From Bacteroidaceae bacterium (GTDB taxonomy: Bacteria; Bacteroidota; Bacteroidia; Bacteroidales; Bacteroidaceae), in assembly GCA_017483605.1 (NCBI GenBank), contig JAFUWG010000023.1, forward strand, positions 1-64,000: a stretch of DNA of 64,000 nt, written 5' to 3'. Positions 25,424 through 34,761 of the stretch are shown one piece after another. The position numbers and the translations under genes are program-made. The notes under the pieces are model-generated. The model did no database searches. It was given only the letters and a program-made list of their open reading frames with translations, and was not told the origin of the DNA. Each line of letters begins with the position of its first letter. The stretch's first letter is position 1.

Positions 25424-28400
25424 GCTTTTTCTGTTTTTTTGACTTTGAAAATGGTTGAATAGAGGATGGGCAAGAACACCAGAATAATGAGTGTTCCAAT
25501 AGCCAGACCAGACATGATGCAGACGGCCATAGAACCATACATCGGGTCGCTAATCAGCGGAGCCATACCTAAAATGGTGGTCAATGAAGCCATGATGACA
25601 GGGCTCGTACGACTGACGGTGGCATTCACGACGGCATCATAGGCAGGGAGTTTCTCCTCGTTGCGCAGGCGGTTAATTTCATCAACAAGCACGATGCCGT
25701 TCTTGATCATCATGCCGATGAGACCCATTGCACCGAGAATGGCTATAAAGGTGAACGGCATGCCTAAGAGCAGCAGTGCTGGTACGATGCCGACAATGAT
25801 GAAGGGCAGGCAGAACACAATGATCAGCACCTGTTTCCAACTATTGAACAACAGGAGCATGATGACCAGAATGAGCACGAAAGCGATGGGGAAGAGACCC
25901 AATATTGAGCCAGCGGCTTCGCCAGAACTACCTCCTTCGCCCTGCCAAGACATCGAATAGCCCTGTGGCAGTTCAATGGCTTCGATTGCCTCGCGGATGT
26001 CTTCCTCCACTTTCTTTGGTGTCGCGTCTTCAAGGTCGGGATTCGGGTCACACTCGGCCTGGATAGTGCGCTGTCCGTTGCGACGGAAAATGTAGTCCTC
26101 CTCCCACTCCAAATGAATGTCGCTGTTTACAGTGCTTAGCGGAATGCTATTGGCCAATCGGCTTTCTATATCTTCGACACTCGTGGTGCCCATCATCAAG
26201 CCCTTGACATCTTCTGGGGTGATGTGAAGATTCAGGGTGCTCCAGACAGGTATGGTGGTAATGTTTTTGATTTTAGAACCATCCTCATTGCGTACCTGCA
26301 TCTGGACAATGATTTTTTTGTCCTGGTCGCTGATGACACCTACAGGCAATCCGTCTGTAGCAGCAAGCAATGCACTGGCTACGTTCTCACGGTTCAGTCC
26401 ACTGCGCAGAGCATCAGTCTGCACATAGTTGGTCACGATGGCTTTTCCTTTGTTCTTCCAGTTGTTCTGTACAGAGTAGGTATCTGCATATTTCGAGCCT
26501 CGCATAATGTTTTCGGCCTGATGCACCAGATTGCGCAGAACCTCGGGGTCCGGTCCCTGAAATTCCACTTCTACGGTGTGGGTGGTGCTGATGCTAAAGT
26601 TATAATTGCGGAATCGGATATAGGCATCGGGATAAGCAGCACGTAACTGTGGACGGATCTCCTTGATGACGGATTTCATGGTCTTGAAATCCTTGCAGTC
26701 AACAATAAGTTCTCCATCATTGCTGCTACCGTTATTCATCGGGCGCACCAGGCTGTAACGCACAGGCGACGAACCCATGGAGGCGGCCACGCGGTCAATT
26801 CTCGGATTTTTCAGCAACGTGTCGGTGATGGACAGTAAGTCTTCACGCACACGATCGGGGCTGGCCTGATCGGGCAGGTGGTACTCTACCACAAACTGGC
26901 CGTAGTCAAAGTCGGGGAAGAATACCTGCTTCACTTTCGTGAAGCCGAATCCGCAGGCAATCAGCAGCACTAACATAACGGCAATTGTGGCATATCGGAA
27001 ATCAATGAGTCTGCCTATCAGTTTGCGAATGATACCTTGCAGTTTCGTTTCCTTCACCTCGCCGTCACCAGTCTTCTCTTTCGAGCGCACAGGCATCCAT
27101 GCCACCACGCAGGACGGCACTTGCACCATCGCCATCACCCATGAAGCCAGGAGCGAGATGCAGAGCACCAGAAACAGGTCGCGGCAATACTCGCCAGCCG
27201 TGCTCTTGGAGAGGTATGTGGGGAAGAAGGTGAGAACGGCAATAACAGTTGCACCCAGCATCGGCAGCGCCGTGTTGTTGACAATATTATATAGGTATGA
27301 CTTGGGGCCAAGTCCTCGTTTCCTATCTACCAGTATGCCGTCCATCACCACGATAGCATTATCCACCAACATACCCATTGCCACGATGAATGCACCAAGT
27401 GAGATACGCTGCAAGGTGCTGTCGGCCAGGAGCAGGACAGGAAACGTGATGAAGATGGCAAGCACCAGACTTGTGCCAATAATCATGCCGCCACGGAAGC
27501 CATAACTGAACATCAGCACGACAATCACAATGAGCACGGATTCCAGCAGATTGATGAGGAAACCGTTGACGGCGTTTGTCACTTGGTCTGCTTGGAAGAA
27601 TATCTTGTCGGTCTCGAATCCCACAGGCACGCGCTCCATCACCTCGGTCAGTTTCTTGTCAATAGCCTTACCCACATCGGGCACAATGGCATCGTCATTC
27701 AGAGTGATACTGATGCCAAGGGCGGGCTTTCCGTTAACGAAGAAACCGTCTGTCTGCGGCTCCTTGTAGGTACGCTCTACCTTGGCTATGTCGCCAATGC
27801 GGATTTGCTTGTCAGTAGTGGTGCTGATGAACATGTTGGCGATGTCCTGTTCGTCTTCCAGTTCGTTGTTCACGCGAACTTGCAGACGGTCATCACCATT
27901 CTCATAATTGCCTGCATTCACTGTCTTGCCAGCGTTCTGGAGGCCCAGCATAATCTGCGTCGGGAGGATGCCTGTACGTGCCAGTTTCTCCTTGTCGATA
28001 ATGATGTTGATGACTTCGGAGCGTGTGCCGATAATGTTGATGCGCTTCACGCCCTTCACCGTCAGCAGTTCACGGCGCACCAGTTTGGCATACTTCTCCA
28101 TCTCGGAATAACTGTAGCCATCTCCCATGAAGGCATAGAAAAGGCCATAGACATCCAGCATGTCATCCACAACGATGGGTGCATAGCAGCCTGAGGGCAG
28201 TTTGGACTTTACGTCATTGGTTTTACGACGTAGTTGGTCGAAGTGTTGTTCCATCTCGGACATCTTCACCTTGTCCTGAAATTTTACGCCGATGATTGCC
28301 ATGCCCGGACGGCAATCGGTATTCAGTTCCTTCACATCGGCCAGCGTGCGCAACTCGTCTTCCATCACCTGCACAGCCTCCAGTTCTACCTCGTGAGCCG

Positions 28401-28572
28401 TGGCACCAGGATAAATCAACACTACTGAGGCTTGCTTTACAGCAACAGCGGGGTCTTCCAGTTTGGGCATTTTGATGTAACTTAATATGCCCATGAAGAG
28501 GATGCCCACAACAAAACTCCAGAATATGATAGGTCGTTTGACAAAGAATTCTGTCAGTGCTCTTGCATTCAT
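25420..28572 (-). CDS. RND efflux transporter permease (AcrB/MexB-like)
   Basis: This inner-membrane proton-driven pump protein has 1050 aa from the chosen start. An ATG three codons upstream lies in the heptad array and is less likely. The N-terminus 'FFVKRPIIFWSFVVGILFMG' is the first membrane helix. Two large periplasmic loops separate two sets of membrane helices. 'VAMGMLVDNAIVVMDGILVD' carries the conserved acidic residue of TM4. Late helices contain 'GAMGLIGMMIKNGIVLVDEI' as in RND pumps. It works with the adaptor upstream and the TolC downstream. The substrate is unknown. Confidence 0.95.
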   Translation of the reverse strand: MNARALTEFFVKRPIIFWSFVVGILFMGILSYIKMPKLEDPAVAVKQASVVLIYPGATAHEVELEAVQVMEDELRTLADVKELNTDCRPGMAIIGVKFQDKVKMSEMEQHFDQLRRKTNDVKSKLPSGCYAPIVVDDMLDVYGLFYAFMGDGYSYSEMEKYAKLVRRELLTVKGVKRINIIGTRSEVINIIIDKEKLARTGILPTQIMLGLQNAGKTVNAGNYENGDDRLQVRVNNELEDEQDIANMFISTTTDKQIRIGDIAKVERTYKEPQTDGFFVNGKPALGISITLNDDAIVPDVGKAIDKKLTEVMERVPVGFETDKIFFQADQVTNAVNGFLINLLESVLIVIVVLMFSYGFRGGMIIGTSLVLAIFITFPVLLLADSTLQRISLGAFIVAMGMLVDNAIVVMDGILVDRKRGLGPKSYLYNIVNNTALPMLGATVIAVLTFFPTYLSKSTAGEYCRDLFLVLCISLLASWVMAMVQVPSCVVAWMPVRSKEKTGDGEVKETKLQGIIRKLIGRLIDFRYATIAVMLVLLIACGFGFTKVKQVFFPDFDYGQFVVEYHLPDQASPDRVREDLLSITDTLLKNPRIDRVAASMGSSPVRYSLVRPMNNGSSNDGELIVDCKDFKTMKSVIKEIRPQLRAAYPDAYIRFRNYNFSISTTHTVEVEFQGPDPEVLRNLVHQAENIMRGSKYADTYSVQNNWKNKGKAIVTNYVQTDALRSGLNRENVASALLAATDGLPVGVISDQDKKIIVQMQVRNEDGSKIKNITTIPVWSTLNLHITPEDVKGLMMGTTSVEDIESRLANSIPLSTVNSDIHLEWEEDYIFRRNGQRTIQAECDPNPDLEDATPKKVEEDIREAIEAIELPQGYSMSWQGEGGSSGEAAGSILGLFPIAFVLILVIMLLLFNSWKQVLIIVFCLPFIIVGIVPALLLLGMPFTFIAILGAMGLIGMMIKNGIVLVDEINRLRNEEKLPAYDAVVNATVSRTSPVIMASLTTILGMAPLISDPMYGSMAVCIMSGLAIGTLIILVFLPILYSTIFKVKKTEKA

Positions 28573-28621
28573 AATTATCAATTGTCAATTATCAATTATC
28601 ATTTGTCAATTATCAATTGTT
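28573..28621. repeat. Perfect array of seven heptads filling the adaptor-RND gap
   Basis: Seven successive 7-bp units (AATTATC, AATTGTC, AATTATC, AATTATC, ATTTGTC, AATTATC, AATTGTT) fill the whole gap between the adaptor stop codon and the RND start codon. A change in unit number would alter the spacing between the two genes in 7-nt steps. Confidence 0.9.
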
Positions 28622-29669
28622 ATAAGAGGTCTCCTACGTTAGTGCTGTGCTGTGCTACAATCTTCACCTTGTCACCATCATGCAGCGCTTTTACACCGGC
28701 TTTCACCACTTGGTCTGTAGCCGAGATGCCGCTCTCCACTACTGCCATACCTTCTGAATCCACCTTATGGGCCGTGATGGCATGACGCTTCACTATATTG
28801 CCTTGTTCAACCACCCATACGTAGGTCTTGCCGCCTTCCTCAAAGATAGCATGGGCAGGAATAGACAGACCACTGACAGTCATGTCTCCCCCCATCTCTA
28901 TATAAACATCAACGTTCACACCAGGGTTCAGTTGTCCGTCGATGGCATATTTCACAGTAAACAACTGGTTGGCATCTGCTTTGGCAAGTACACTCTTCTT
29001 GTGCAGGTTATAGCGCTCGCCTGCGGCTATGCAGTAGGCCTCAGTAGTGCTGCTCAGAAAACGATACACATCATCGGGGATGTTCACTTCCACCTCCAAA
29101 CCGTGCGTATCCACAATGTCCATTACAGGCATTCCTGCGCTGACCATCTCTGAAGGTTCAAAGTTCACTTTCTGAACGGTACCATCCACGGGAGCCGTTA
29201 GTCGAGTGTAACTCAACTGATTCTTGGCGTTCTGCAATTGTATGCGCCGTTGTTCCAATCCACTTGTCGCCTTCTCAAAGTCATTGCCCGAGAGGCTGTT
29301 AGTCTCATGCAACTTGCGCAGCCGTTCCACCTCGTTCTTCAACTGGTCGTACTGTGTCTGTGCGGCATCCACCTGCAACTGATAGTCCTTGGTGTCGAGT
29401 GTGGCAACTAATTGTCCTTTTCTGACATGCGTGCCTTCCTTTACCAAAATATGCATAATCTGCCCCGGAGTACGGAAACTCAGGCTTACTGTGCTGTTTT
29501 CCTTCACAACGCCTGAAAAATTCTTCACAGTAGTCTCCTGGCGGTTTAGTGGTTGCACCGTCATTACATTGCGTATTTTTGTCTCGGCGTTTTTCTTTTC
29601 GTTAACACCACACGCTGTTAGCAGACCTGCTGCTGTCAGCGTCAAAACAAAGAAATTAATAGTTTTCAT
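28620..29669 (-). CDS. RND efflux periplasmic adaptor (MFP) lipoprotein
   Basis: This 349-aa membrane fusion protein links the RND pump to TolC. It has a lipobox LLTAC (Cys20). The lipoyl half-motif is 'FRTPGQIMHILVKEGTHVRK', then an alpha-hairpin (about 95-155), then the second lipoyl half 'LTAPVDGTVQKVNFEPSEMV'. Beta-barrel and membrane-proximal domains follow ('IPAHAIFEEGGKTYVWVVEQ'). It comes after the AraC gene by 46 nt and before the RND gene, so all four are likely one operon. Confidence 0.93.
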   Translation of the reverse strand: MKTINFFVLTLTAAGLLTACGVNEKKNAETKIRNVMTVQPLNRQETTVKNFSGVVKENSTVSLSFRTPGQIMHILVKEGTHVRKGQLVATLDTKDYQLQVDAAQTQYDQLKNEVERLRKLHETNSLSGNDFEKATSGLEQRRIQLQNAKNQLSYTRLTAPVDGTVQKVNFEPSEMVSAGMPVMDIVDTHGLEVEVNIPDDVYRFLSSTTEAYCIAAGERYNLHKKSVLAKADANQLFTVKYAIDGQLNPGVNVDVYIEMGGDMTVSGLSIPAHAIFEEGGKTYVWVVEQGNIVKRHAITAHKVDSEGMAVVESGISATDQVVKAGVKALHDGDKVKIVAQHSTNVGDLL

Positions 29670-29715
29670 CCTTTTTTATTAATATTAATAGAATTCTGTC
29701 CTCAATGCAATTTTT

Positions 29716-30618
29716 TCATTTTCCTTTTTGAAATTTCATTCGATATTCCATCGGTGTCATACCCAAGTGTTCTTTGCAGTATTTGCCAAAGAACGAGGGA
29801 TTGGGGAAATTTAAGTCGTACGAAATTTCCTGCATCGTCATACCCGTGAAACGCAGACGATACTCTATCGCTTTCAAGGTATAGAGTTGTATATAGACAC
29901 TCGGCTTACGATTCATCACTTCCTTGAGAATGGTAGAGAGGTATTTCGGTGTGACATTCAGTTGGGCGGCAAATTCATTCACCCTGCGGATGCGACCGTC
30001 ACTATTTTCCACCAACCTCATGAAATTGTCGATAATCCGCTTCTTATAAAAGAATGTATCGGGTCCTTTTTGATGGCCTCTTTCAACCGCTCGCTCTGAA
30101 TTATGTCGCATCATTGCCAATATTTCCAGCAGGAAAGTGCCCAAGAGTGAATGTACGATATTGGAACTAAGCGGAGATGTCAAATACTTCATCCTGTTGC
30201 ATAGCAATTGGAAATAGGTGTCGCAAAACTTGATATCGTCATGGGTGAGATGGACAACAGGTTGCAGTTTGAGCAGCGACAAATCTGTCAGATGGATTTG
30301 ATTATATATATTGATGTTCCAAAGTTCGCTACGTGAAAACCAAATCTGTCGGCAATTAAAATCCGGTGATGCCATCAAGTTACTGACCGTGCTGTGAACC
30401 ATATAGAGAAACAGGTCATTCTTTTGTATCTGCACAACATTGCCGTCATATTCGAACTGTGCCCTGCCTTTAGTACAAAAGATAATAATGCCGTGATTTT
30501 GTAAACAAATGGCACCTGATGGTACTTTGCCAATATTCTCCATCACGACCACGTCATCGCTATCATCTATTCTATAAGTGTCATTCCCCTTGCGAGGTTT
30601 TAAATCCTGTATTTCCAT
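29716..30618 (-). CDS. AraC-family regulator, likely of the efflux operon
   Basis: This 300-aa protein has an N-terminal cupin-like ligand domain (about 1-150). The C-terminal double helix-turn-helix covers about 200-295, with 'FAAQLNVTPKYLSTILKEVM' and then 'MTMQEISYDLNFPNPSFFGK'. It is followed on the same strand by the adaptor, RND and TolC genes, which makes local control likely. The promoter box TAATTTTG is the complement of 30660-30667. The inducer is unknown. Confidence 0.9.
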   Translation of the reverse strand: MEIQDLKPRKGNDTYRIDDSDDVVVMENIGKVPSGAICLQNHGIIIFCTKGRAQFEYDGNVVQIQKNDLFLYMVHSTVSNLMASPDFNCRQIWFSRSELWNINIYNQIHLTDLSLLKLQPVVHLTHDDIKFCDTYFQLLCNRMKYLTSPLSSNIVHSLLGTFLLEILAMMRHNSERAVERGHQKGPDTFFYKKRIIDNFMRLVENSDGRIRRVNEFAAQLNVTPKYLSTILKEVMNRKPSVYIQLYTLKAIEYRLRFTGMTMQEISYDLNFPNPSFFGKYCKEHLGMTPMEYRMKFQKGK

Positions 30619-30790
30619 GGCGTCAATATCTCCGTGCTGCTCTTTTTAATTTTCAAGTGCAAAATTAGACATTTATATCTTATTTTCAATGTTCTATTTT
30701 TCTTTAAATCTGCTCTATCGTAAGAAACAAAAAGGTGGAATAGGTGATAAATGGAGAAATAAAGAACATTGCATTGTCCTCACTTAATCG

Positions 30791-30798
30791 TAACTTTG
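30791..30798 (+). promoter_or_regulatory. -7 box of the DUF4421 gene
   Basis: TAACTTTG at 30791-30798 is a good Bacteroidota -7 box, 27 nt before the ATG at 30825. The promoter seems intact although the gene is broken. Confidence 0.6.
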
Positions 30799-30824
30799 CA
30801 CTCGAAAAACCGAACGAAAGGCAA

Positions 30825-31816
30825 ATGAAACATTTATTTTTTATTTTGATGACGCTGGCGGTGGGACTGACAGCCTCTGCCCAAAGCAAACGTGAAGTGA
30901 TGCGTGAACGTGTGGACAGCGTGTTGCGCAAGAACTATGAGAAGGGTTCCCATGACACCCTCTACATGAAACGTCCTGACAGCAAACTGACACTGAAACA
31001 GAGAACCAACCTCTCAGGCTACTACCAGCATTCCAAATTCAGCGAAAATGGCAACCACTATAACGCCAAACTCAACACTGACACCCGGGGGAACCGTCAG
31101 TGCAGCAGCCACCTACTATGGGATAACGGCAGGTCTGGCACTCAATCCTGCCCGTCTGTCTGGCAAGAACAAAGACCTGGAGTTCAACCTCAACGCCTAT
31201 GGCAACCGCTTCGGGCTGGAGGCCAACTACCAAGAATCCAAGACCCTCTCTGGCGACATCAACTACAATGACGGCAGTTTCCACCTGAGCAGGGGGGATG
31301 TGAAGTTGACACTCGTCACTCGTCACCGTGACAGGATACTACGCCTTCAACCACCGTCACTTCTCTTATCCCGCAGCCTTCACGCAGTCATACATCCAGA
31401 AGCGGTCGGCAGGTTCATGGCTTGTCGGCACCACCTATCAGGGCGGTAGAATCAAAACCACCGACGATGCCCCCGTCGAGTTGGGCAAGACACGCATCAC
31501 CATGCATACTTTTGCCATTGGTGGTGGCTACGGCTACAATCTCGTAGCAGGTAAATGGCTCTTCCATGCCTCCTTCCAGCCCAGTCTGATTCTCTTCAAT
31601 GACAACGACATCGAAGAAAATGGTGTGAAGCGTGATGGTAAAGTTCACTTCCCAGAGGTCATTACCAACACCCGTGCTGCCATCGTCTATCACATCAGCC
31701 AGAAATACTTCGTCGGCTCCACCTTCCTCTTCAACACCACTCTCTTGGGCGATAACGACGATTACACGCGTCAGACCAAATGGCGTGCCCGTGCCTTCTT
31801 TGGTTTCCGCCTGTAA
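30825..31816 (+). pseudogene. DUF4421 protein gene, frameshifted twice
   Basis: Three reading frames join into one DUF4421-like exported protein of about 330 aa. The signal peptide (ending ASAQ) and 'LKQRTNLSGYYQH' are in frame 1. 'YYGITAGLALNPARLSGKNK' and 'EFNLNAYGNRFGLEANYQES' are in frame 2. 'YYAFNHRHFSYPAAFTQSYI' through to the final 'RARAFFGFRL' are in frame 3. The first shift fits one extra G in the G5 run 31087-31091. The second is a 7-bp tandem duplication of ACTCGTC (31311-31317 and 31318-31324). Removing both lesions restores a continuous frame. The family is thought to be an outer-membrane barrel of unknown role. Confidence 0.88.
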
Positions 31817-31837
31817 ACTAAAAATCTTGTTCCTTGC

Positions 31838-31952
31838 CTTTTTCGTGCCTTTGCCTCAAATACGGACCTAATGTCTCTATTTTAACCCCTATCTTATGAA
31901 AATCGGACGATTCATTCCCTGTCATGTCTTCAAAATCCCCCTAAAAACTCTT
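31838..31952. repeat. About 115-bp dispersed repeat, copy 2
   Basis: This closely matches 23768-23884 and stands just after the DUF4421 pseudogene. It is followed, after a short spacer, by composite element copy B. It begins the 983-bp gene-free stretch 31817-32799, which is otherwise filled by repeats and the pheS terminator. Confidence 0.85.
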
Positions 31953-31978
31953 TCTTCATCCTTCCGAACAACCTCTTC

Positions 31979-32690
31979 CGCAATAGGACAAAATGACACA
32001 CTCGTCACCTCGAAAGTGGTGTGACTCACATCGCCCGGGCGGTCTGAGTCACACCGCCGAGGCGGTCTGACTCAGACCGCTTCCGACGCTTCCTGCGTGC
32101 CGTTTATGCCAAGACGAAATTGACATCCCCACCCAAAAGGGGAAAAGATGCTCCCCCCACATAACGTATGAAAAATCTGCATAACCCGAATCGAACATTA
32201 ATAAATTCATGAATAATTCGTGGTCAATTCATGGAAATTCATGTTTTATCTTAAACATAAATTATCACGAATTAACCATGAATTATCATCAATTTTATGT
32301 CAATATTCTAATTCCCAATTCGGGGTAAATCATCAAGAAACGGCACGTTTCTATCGGCAAGTGCCAACAGCACGATTGAACAGATGGAGCAGATTAGTCT
32401 TCAAATCACCCTCCAAAATCTCTTGATTCATCCCTCAGAAAACACTTCCTCAGAAGACACGAGCATGGGAACAGAGTGATGACGAGCGTGAGGCCGAGGT
32501 GATGACGAGCCTCAGAGCAGAGTGATAACGGGCAAGAGGATTCGGAAGACACGGGCAAGAGGCGGAGCAAGATACGGGCATGAGAACTCGGAAGACACGG
32601 AACACAGCCGTTCGAGATGACGGGCATGAGGGTGAGGAAGACATTGGCAAAAGAGTTAGGAAGACATTGAATATTGTTTTCACGGCTACA
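31979..32690 (+). repeat. Composite palindromic and 23-bp-array element, copy B
   Basis: It starts with CGCAATAGGACAAAAT (31979-31994). Three 23-bp palindromic units follow at 32016-32038, 32039-32061 and 32062-32084. The last contains a perfect 19-bp palindrome, GCGGTCTGACTCAGACCGC. A conserved C-rich flank ends near 32175. An unrelated 11-bp-period array (about 32190-32330) is inserted. Then comes a conserved block (GGCACG... TCTTCAAATCAC), and nine degenerate 23-bp units run from 32454 to 32660, plus a partial tenth. It is convergent between the DUF4421 pseudogene and pheS. Confidence 0.88.
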
Positions 32691-32711
32691 AGGATTTATA
32701 TTTTGTAGCCG
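32681..32711. repeat. Hairpin also found at about 60570-60603
   Basis: ACGGCTACAA and its complement TTGTAGCCGT form a stem around a short AT-rich loop. Nearly the same hairpin and flanks occur downstream of the TPR gene near 60.58 kb. Both lie beyond the 3' end of a minus-strand gene, so it may be a processing or termination signal. Confidence 0.6.
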
Positions 32712-32726
32712 TGTTGGGTATAGAAT

Positions 32727-32770
32727 ACAAATCGGAGCATTGGATGGTAGTGTCCAATGCTCCGATTTGT
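32727..32770. terminator. Terminator of pheS
   Basis: A perfect 18-bp stem (32727-32744 with 32753-32770) has an 8-nt loop and starts 30 nt beyond the pheS stop codon. U runs are short, so its strength comes from the stem. Confidence 0.7.
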
Positions 32771-32799
32771 GTTTATGGGAATAATCGTAATGTGCCTGA

Positions 32800-33819
32800 T
32801 TAGTTTGCTGCTTCGAACTCTTTGAGGAAGCGGACATCGTTCTCGGAGAAGAGACGGAGGTCTTTCACCTGGTACTTGAGGTTGGCGATGCGTTCGATGC
32901 CCATGCCGAAGGCGTAGCCCTTGTACTTGGTGGAGTCGATGCCGTTGGCTTCGAGCACGTTGGGGTGTACCATGCCGCAACCGAGGATTTCCAGCCAGCC
33001 GGAGCCTTTGCACATGCTGCAACCCTTGCCTTTGCAGAGGGTGCAGGAAACGTCCATCTCGGCACTGGGTTCGGTGAAGGGGAAGTAGGAGGGGCGGAGA
33101 CGAATCTGGGTGTCTTCGCCGAACATCTCCTTGGCAAAGAGGAGGAGGACTTGCTTGAGGTCGGTGAAGGAAACTTGCTCATCCACGTAGAGTCCCTCCA
33201 CCTGATGGAAGAAGCAGTGGGCACGGGCGGAGATGGCTTCGTTGCGATACACACGACCGGGGCAGAGCACTCGGATGGGGGGCTGCTGCTTTTCCATCAC
33301 ACGTGCCTGCACCGAACTGGTGTGGGTGCGAAGGATGATGTCGGGGTGTGCCTCCACGAAGAAGGTGTCCTGCATGTCGCGGGCAGGGTGGTCTTCGGCA
33401 AAGTTCATGGACGAGAACACGTGCCAGTCGTCTTCCACCTCGGGACCTTCGGCGAGCGAGAAGCCGAGGCGTGAGAAGATGTCGATGATTTCGTTCTTCA
33501 CGATGGTGAGCGGATGGCGAGTGCCGAGACCGACGGGGTAGGCGGTGCGGGTGATGTCGAGGTGGTTCACTTCGGTTTCCTGCACGGCGAACGTGTCGCG
33601 GAGGGCATTGATCTTGTCCTGTGCCTTGTTCTTGAGTTCGTTGATTTTGATACCGATTTCCTTCTTCTGCTCGGCAGGCACGTTGCGGAAATCGTTCATG
33701 AGGGCAGGGATGACTCCTTTCTTGCTCAGGTATTTGATGCGAAGTTGTTCAATCTCTTCGGCGGAGTGTGCTGTGAGACCCTCAACCTCGTTGAGTAAAC
33801 TTTGAATTTTGTCTAACAT
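32800..33819 (-). CDS. pheS: Phenylalanine--tRNA ligase alpha subunit
   Basis: This is the catalytic subunit that attaches phenylalanine to its tRNA. It is 339 aa long from the start at 33819; the upstream in-frame codons contain the promoter. An N-terminal coiled coil (about 1-85) binds tRNA. Class II motif 2 includes 'RVYRNEAISARAHCFFHQVE' and motif 3 includes 'GYAFGMGIERIANLKYQV'. A CxxCxGxGCxxCxGxG-like segment ('CTLCKGKGCSMCKGSGWLEI') is an extra feature common in Bacteroidota PheS. pheT is not adjacent. The promoter box TACCTTTG is the complement of 33857-33864. Confidence 0.96.
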   Translation of the reverse strand: MLDKIQSLLNEVEGLTAHSAEEIEQLRIKYLSKKGVIPALMNDFRNVPAEQKKEIGIKINELKNKAQDKINALRDTFAVQETEVNHLDITRTAYPVGLGTRHPLTIVKNEIIDIFSRLGFSLAEGPEVEDDWHVFSSMNFAEDHPARDMQDTFFVEAHPDIILRTHTSSVQARVMEKQQPPIRVLCPGRVYRNEAISARAHCFFHQVEGLYVDEQVSFTDLKQVLLLFAKEMFGEDTQIRLRPSYFPFTEPSAEMDVSCTLCKGKGCSMCKGSGWLEILGCGMVHPNVLEANGIDSTKYKGYAFGMGIERIANLKYQVKDLRLFSENDVRFLKEFEAAN

Positions 33820-33856
33820 ATCTTGATGTTGTGTATTGTTTGATGAAAAAACTGTG

Positions 33857-33895
33857 CAAAGGTACAAAAAGTTTCACATAAAAGATGTATCTTTG
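33857..33895. promoter_or_regulatory. Divergent promoters of pheS and the 33916 operon
   Basis: The minus-strand box TACCTTTG (complement of 33857-33864) serves pheS. The plus-strand box TATCTTTG (33888-33895) serves the lipoprotein-murB-MBL operon. Confidence 0.7.
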
Positions 33896-33915
33896 CAAAG
33901 TTTTTGTAAAATCTT

Positions 33916-34761
33916 ATGAGAAAAGGTTTAGTTCAAGCAGTTGTTGTCATGGGGCTTTTGACTTCATGCAAGGATGGGAAGATGCAGAATGTTTTTGCAT
34001 CGGAGGACGAAGCGGAGGAAGATTCCGTAGAGATGTTTGTGGGCGACACACTCCATTTGTTTGACGAAGTGGAGGAGCCGCCTGCCAGCGTGGATGAATT
34101 GTTTGTGGACTTTTTCTATAATTTTGCGGGCGACGCTCATTTCCAGAATCAGCGAATCGCTTTTCCGCTTCTCTGCAAAGATGGGGAAGAGGAAACGAAA
34201 CTCACCAAGCATGAGTGGAATGAATGGAACCAGTTTGGCGAACAGGATTTCTACTCGGTCATTTATGAGCGTGAACAAGACCTTGAACTGCAGAATGACA
34301 CGACGATTCAAAGTGTTGACGTGGAATGGATTCATCTGAAGGAGGGGAAACTGGAAAAGTATGGCTTTGACCGTGTGAATGGCAAGTGGATGCTGACGGA
34401 ATTGCAGACGGAAAGGAGCAGCGAGACGCCGAATGGCGATTTCTTGCAATTCTATAGTCAATTCGTTGCCGACAGCGTGTTTCAGCGTGAGGCATTGGCT
34501 GTTCCTGTGAGGTTGATTCTTACATCTGCCGACGAAGAGGAGGACGTGCAGGAAGAAACGCTCTCTGCCGACGACTGGTTTAACCTGAGGGCGGATTTGC
34601 CTTTCCTGAACGGGTCGTTGGTGAATCTCGACTATGGGCAGACGTGCATCAGTCAGAACCGCAAGACGCTGATGATGCAGGGACTGAGCAACGGATTGCT
34701 GATGAAGTTCCGATTCAACAAGGAAGGTGACGACTGGAAACTGATAGAGATTGAATACTGA
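33916..34761 (+). CDS. Lipoprotein, possibly DUF4348 family
   Basis: This 281-aa protein has a lipobox LLTSC (Cys18). The mature part contains two similar halves. Each starts with an F-x-Q-F/Y pattern and '[10 protein letters not shown]' or '[10 protein letters not shown]', followed by a Glu-rich loop and a Trp-containing helix. This repeat layout resembles the DUF4348 family of Bacteroidales, an assignment made from memory and only moderately sure. The last base of its stop is shared with the murB start, so the genes are translationally coupled. Confidence 0.7.
   Translation: MRKGLVQAVVVMGLLTSCKDGKMQNVFASEDEAEEDSVEMFVGDTLHLFDEVEEPPASVDELFVDFFYNFAGDAHFQNQRIAFPLLCKDGEEETKLTKHEWNEWNQFGEQDFYSVIYEREQDLELQNDTTIQSVDVEWIHLKEGKLEKYGFDRVNGKWMLTELQTERSSETPNGDFLQFYSQFVADSVFQREALAVPVRLILTSADEEEDVQEETLSADDWFNLRADLPFLNGSLVNLDYGQTCISQNRKTLMMQGLSNGLLMKFRFNKEGDDWKLIEIEY

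Noticed and set aside
32016..32660. CRISPR array
   Set aside because: The 23-bp units are contiguous, palindromic or degenerate, and have no unique spacers; there are no cas genes in the window.
32406..32837. ORF on the minus strand across the 23-bp array, with a similar ORF at 57148-57426
   Set aside because: The similarity between the two comes from the copied 23-bp array, whose period would shift frame in each unit; there is no start or family support.
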